Below, in pieces: positions 59,895-64,000 of a stretch of DNA of 64,000 nt. The DNA is taken from NCBI RefSeq assembly GCF_000006565.2, contig NC_031480.1:5759170-5823169 (forward strand), read 5' to 3'. Every line of letters begins with the position of its first letter. Within the stretch, counting starts at the first letter, position 1. The DNA comes from Toxoplasma gondii ME49 (taxonomy: Eukaryota; Apicomplexa; Conoidasida; Eucoccidiorida; Sarcocystidae). Both the position numbers and the translations under genes were made by a program. The notes below the pieces were generated by a model that saw only the letters and a program-made list of their open reading frames with translations, had not been told where the DNA came from and searched no databases.

Positions 59895-62800
59895 GTGAGC
59901 ATCTCCATTTCACACAGGCAGATGCCTTGTGCACGAGCCTGCCACAGTTTTCATGCGTAACGTCGCCCTTTCCCGACGCAGATCTGGTGTCCCTCACTTT
60001 GTCACTGGTGGACAAATCATTTTTAAGCAAAGTGGATGCAACACGCCTGTGTGGCCTCAAGTGAAGAAAACTTACTGAAGGAGCCTTTCTTAACAATGGT
60101 TTTGTGTGCCGTGTTTTACAACTAGTTTCGAAACTAGACTCGCTGCCGATCTTCTACCGACAATTCATGGCGTTTTGGGGGTTCTTTCGCACGTGAGCTA
60201 ATTAGTTGGTGAACTCGGTTACGAAGCAATGATACATAACCTGACTAGCGGCGGCGCCTGCGGAACCGGACACTTCGGATTTAGCTTCAGCTGTGGAACG
60301 AAACGGAGGTCTGACGTCGCTTCACAAAGTCCTGTACATCTGGTTCTTGGATTCGTTAGCGGCAGACTGCTTCACATTAGTAACCGGTGAGAGGAGCAAC
60401 TTAACCAGAACAAGATAGAAAAGCGCTCTCAAGCTTTTGAATTCTTGTATTAACTGATCTGCCGAGCAAACGAAAGACATGCTGAAGGAATCATGCTGCG
60501 CCCTCCCACAGATGCACCGCAGCGTTTATGAGACTGAAGTAAGTGGCAACGTCTCTGTACCACAGACCTCGGACGGGTGCTGTTCGTCGTTTCTTTGCAG
60601 AAATATCGTGTCCCGCCCTCTTCCCCAATACAGAAGTGTTCCTGCTGGCCCCTCTGTCTGCCTATGGGATACAATTGTCACAACCTTCGTTTCGGTCGAC
60701 CGTGCAGAAGCAGCGGTCTGGCGGTGACCCAGTCAAATACCGCCGACGGCCTACACGAGGCTGCAGGTGGATTTGGAGCTCGCGCACATTGCATACTAAC
60801 GCGAGGAGGCGCTCAATCTTTCGCCGGCCTGGACTGTGGTTGACACAAGCAGTCGCTTTTTCTCGTTTTTTTCTGGGATTCACCCAGATATCGCGCTTCT
60901 GGCCACGCCGTTCTCCGGGACCTACCGTGCCGAGTCAACGGAAACTGCTCAGTGAAAAGATAAACGCCCGTGCCTGCTCTACATCCCCTCTGCAGACACC
61001 TTCCTCGTTTTGTACCCCTTATGAAAACTGTTTGTTTATTAAATCAGCTGCAGAGATGCAGTGCAAGGGCCTGGCGCGCAGAGCCGCGCGCGCCGAGCCG
61101 TTTTGTCTGGCTGCTCCAAGCAGGGAGAGACCTCGCAAGTCTGGCGCGCGTTCTTGCCTGCGCTAGTACACAGAGGTCTTGTGACGATTTTCTCTTGCAC
61201 ATGGGTCCGCATTTTCAACGCTTCTCGGCGCCTTTTTATCGAGCTCCTCAGATTGAAAGCGACCTTTTGCATCTTCTTTCCAATGCTCCAGAAACTGCAT
61301 CCTCCTAAGAAAGCGAACCGCAGTGTCTGCCATCCTAGTTTCCAGCGCGTGAGAAGACCTCATTCTGCGCTTCGCTAAAATGGGCTCCGGCCGCCCCCTC
61401 CGTGCTGCGATCGGCGACTACTGCGGTGAAGTGCGGGAAATGAAAGTTGTCCTTGAAGCACGTTTAGACTGAACTCGTCCAGAAGGTCCGAAATCTGAAC
61501 AGCTTTCCGGAGGCCTCGCGGCTTCGCGACGGTTTTTTCCGTGCTCACATTTCCGACTTTCCTGTCCAACAGACCTTTTCGCGCGCGCACGAACTTCCAC
61601 AGCGTTTGAGCGTCCCTTGTCCGCTTTGCGATTCACTCTTCGCAGACCGTACCGAAAAACCGTCCTTACGTTTCCTCCACTCCGAACTGGGCCTTACCAG
61701 CGTGGTTTCCTCGGGCAAGCTGTCACAGGGAGATATCAACTGACATCTGTACCTTTTTCCCGCTCAAGGCCGAGCAGATCCGGACGGGACGGCGCGCACA
61801 GCCCTGTTTCGTCCGCCCCTCTCCACGTCTTCCTAAAGCGCGTTTCCCTCGTGACTCTGCAATCTTCGCGGCTTTGGCTGGTAGTTTCACGCAACGCACT
61901 CCAACCCTCATCGTATGGGTGCGGCCATTGTGCGTGCCACTCTGGGAATACTCTCGAAGAATTCACCGGCTTCTTCGTCTACCGGAGATCCAGCCAGACT
62001 TTGTGTTTCGCCCTCACGCGCTGCGTGTCCTGCCTGTCCGCGCCGCGCGCTCTCAGAGAAATTCGAAAACTTGAGAAATTCCTGCTGCTCCACCCGTCCA
62101 ACAGAGCATTCTGTTCACCAGGTGTACATACACCCGAAGTCGATGTGTCGCGGCGACCAAGCTGCGCACTTTCGGTCAGTTTTAAATATCGCCCCCCCCC
62201 CCTCGCGCTAGTCAGCGCCACGCATTGATATCGCTTTCTCGTTTCAAAAACGCGAGTTGTGGACTGCATTCCGAGTTCTTGTTAGCTTCCTACGGAACAC
62301 TTAACGTGTGCTTTCAGAGAATCTTCGTGACAAAACGCTCGCCTACTCGAGTTCAACGGCCTGTCTGCTCCCCTATTCGCGCGAGTCTGGCCCCGCACTG
62401 AGACTGGGACCAACTTGCTCAGCAGGCCGGCGCTCCTCTTTCCGAAAATTTCAGTTCGCGTGTGAGTTGTTTTTTTCATCGCCGTTTCCCCTCGCCTCTT
62501 CGCGTGTCAGGTCCGTGTGGCACTCGATTGCGCGTTCTCTACTGTGGCAGGGTTCTTCGCGGTTCCATCTGTTTTTCCTCTCTTCGTTACTTGCTGTTTT
62601 TGCTTTCCCGTTCTTTTGTAGCGTCGAAACTCCTGAACCCGTCACTGCCACGCCTGGGACTCTGCGCTGTCGAACTGGCACAGCGTTTTGTCTTGGCTAG
62701 CTGTGCAAGACGTTCCGCGACTTCTCTTTCCCGTTAAAATCTCAAACGTTTAACTTTGCTTGCGTTTGCACGCTCTTCGGACGGATCGGCAACGAAATCC

Positions 62801-63230
62801 AATTGCTGTGCGGAACTTGTGACGTAGACCAGGCGCGTGACTCTCTGCCGCACCATTCGTCGCACATCGAATTCCCTAACCCTGCGTCGTTTGCTGTCCC
62901 TTCCCTCGGTCCATGTGTCTCTCGCCTCTTCCCGCCTCATGTTCTCTCGTCGGTTTGAGCTCCCCGTCTCGGCTGTTTTCTCGCACTAGTTGCATTTTTA
63001 TTTCCAGTTTCCAGCAAGGCTTTCTACTTGTGACACAAGCCCCCGGCCGCGACACGCTGTCCCGCTGTCCGCTCCCGTTTCTCTCGTCTTCCCCATCCAC
63101 TCTCCCACTGCTTCCTCCTGTCTTCCACCTTCCCCTTCCTGCTCTCTCCCTTTGTCATCCTCCCTTTCTTTTCCACCTTCGCTTTCGAGCGTTGTGACCG
63201 CCTCTTTCCTGCTTCCCTTCTCTCTTCAAG

Positions 63231-63787
63231 ATGTATCACGGACCGTCGCCTATGGCGCCTGGCTTGCTGTACCACCAGCCAGAGGGGTATGCACCTGCGC
63301 CTACGGGTCCGCCTCTGCCGCAATACAACGCGCCTCGCGGTTCCGGCTCTGCTCCACCGCAGGCAGGTATGACTTCTCACAGTGCACTGTCTCCGCGGGG
63401 CTTTCCACCCTCGCCTACAAATCGTGCGCCCACGCGAGTCCCCGTCTCGGGGGCCGCGGGAACTTCGCGCAGATCAGGAAACGGCTGCTTCCTGTTCGCG
63501 GTGGTTCTCCTCCTCTCCTTCCTGTACCTCGGCTACGTCTTCATTCTCCTCGCGCCGCTTCTGTGGCCGATCCCCTCGATGCTCGGAAGCGTCCTCTTCG
63601 TCGCCTTCCACTGCTCCTTCGTCCTTCTCCTCGGTGCCTTCCTGAAGGCCGTCTGCACCGACCCCGGACGCGTCCCTGCAAACTGGGGCTTCTACATGGG
63701 CGACGAAAACAAGCGCCGCCGATACTGCAAAGTCTGCAACGTTTGGAAGCCTGACCGAACGCACCACTGCTCCGCATGCGGCAGATG
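63231..63787 (+). CDS. DHHC-type palmitoyltransferase, first exon (gene continues beyond window)
   Basis: Protein S-acyltransferase of the DHHC family, which attaches palmitate to cysteines of membrane-associated proteins. Starting at the ATG at 63231, residues 1-80 are Pro/Gly-rich and cytosolic in character. Two membrane spans lie near 86-110 and 118-141. They are followed by the family's TDPGRVP motif (143-149) and the first half of the cysteine-rich domain (YCKVCNVWKPDRTHHCSACGR, from 165). The exon ends in phase 2 at 63787 before a GTACGA donor; the split codon TG| would give the expected cysteine. The DHHC catalytic tetrad and the remaining spans must lie in later exons. The sequence from 63788 to 64000 is intron, and I see no further exon in it. 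Confidence 0.9.
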
Positions 63788-64000
63788 GTACGACATGGCC
63801 GCGAACAACGGCGCGATGTTGCGGTGGAAGGAGAAGCAGAGAGGACGTAGAGAACGAGAGGAAACGTGCAGAAAAAGGAACACACAGACAGCAGGAAGGA
63901 CACTTGTGTATCCAATGCTGGACAAAAGAGGATCACTCAACACGAGTGCTTAAAAAACTCCACATCTGGAAAACAGTGCTTCTTTAGCTCTTCAGAAAGA

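Larger units (their letters stand above)
58388..63230. other. Long divergent spacer with possible coding remnants
   Basis: Separates the CxxC gene (minus) from the palmitoyltransferase (plus). From about 60.8 kb to the ATG it becomes pyrimidine-rich, as expected of a leader. Between 58.9 and 59.9 kb there are two conflicting open stretches, listed separately. I see no microsatellite or RNA gene. Remaining frames lack domains. Confidence 0.4.

Noticed and set aside
60543..61166. 207-codon ORF upstream of the palmitoyltransferase
   Set aside because: Composition is that of a translated leader, with no domain and overlapping alternatives on both strands.
1..64000. CRISPR arrays, insertion sequences, bacterial-type operons or riboswitches
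   Set aside because: The sequence is eukaryotic nuclear DNA with spliced genes; no such structure is present. I also saw no convincing tRNA or rRNA gene, though a covariance-model scan was not possible.

Overview
The window reads as nuclear DNA of a coccidian apicomplexan, most likely Toxoplasma gondii or a close sarcocystid relative such as Hammondia or Neospora. The reasons are a class XXII myosin (MyoF) carrying a C-terminal WD40 domain, coccidian-type secreted NTPase genes, GC-rich coding sequence split by many short GT-AG introns, long serine- or lysine-rich insertions inside proteins, and abundant TA/TATG microsatellites in introns and spacers. The exact species cannot be settled from the sequence alone. 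There is no sign of operons; every gene has its own flanks. Layout, left to right: (1) a minus-strand gene for an unrecognised multi-span membrane protein (220-2165). (2) A plus-strand, nine-exon PLP enzyme of the cysteine synthase family with a long N-terminal extension (5533-10886). (3) A minus-strand gene for the KEOPS kinase Bud32, with very large insertions (12400-15820). (4) A plus-strand, nine-exon gene for a tail-anchored Golgi coiled-coil protein of the CASP/golgin type (17473-25125). (5) An accessory-looking block with an intact, intronless, minus-strand secreted NTPase (26790-28829) and, about 3 kb further on, a ruined second copy (32113-33610). (6) A 19-exon, roughly 15.5 kb plus-strand myosin F gene (35760-51299). 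(7) The 3' exon of a minus-strand lysine-rich repeat protein (53153-54010). (8) A five-exon, 124-residue minus-strand protein with a CxxC motif, resembling the Rdx/selenoprotein-W fold (55826-58387); none of its exons forms a long ORF. (9) The first exon of a DHHC palmitoyltransferase that runs off the right end (63231 onwards). For seven genes I built exon models by reading the splice signals; for the six that are complete, the exon lengths sum to a multiple of three. The genes do not form one pathway. They cover tRNA t6A modification (Bud32), Golgi tethering (CASP), actin-based organelle transport (MyoF), protein palmitoylation (DHHC), sulfur amino-acid chemistry (cysteine synthase) and nucleotide hydrolysis in the secretory or vacuolar space (NTPase). 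The most interesting signals are a degenerate Rab/Ras-like G domain lying between the coiled coil and WD40 part of MyoF, a ~216-bp nearly identical tract shared by the NTPase gene and its pseudogene, the hidden CxxC gene, and a Bud32 kinase with about 140 residues inserted between its catalytic loop and its DFG motif.
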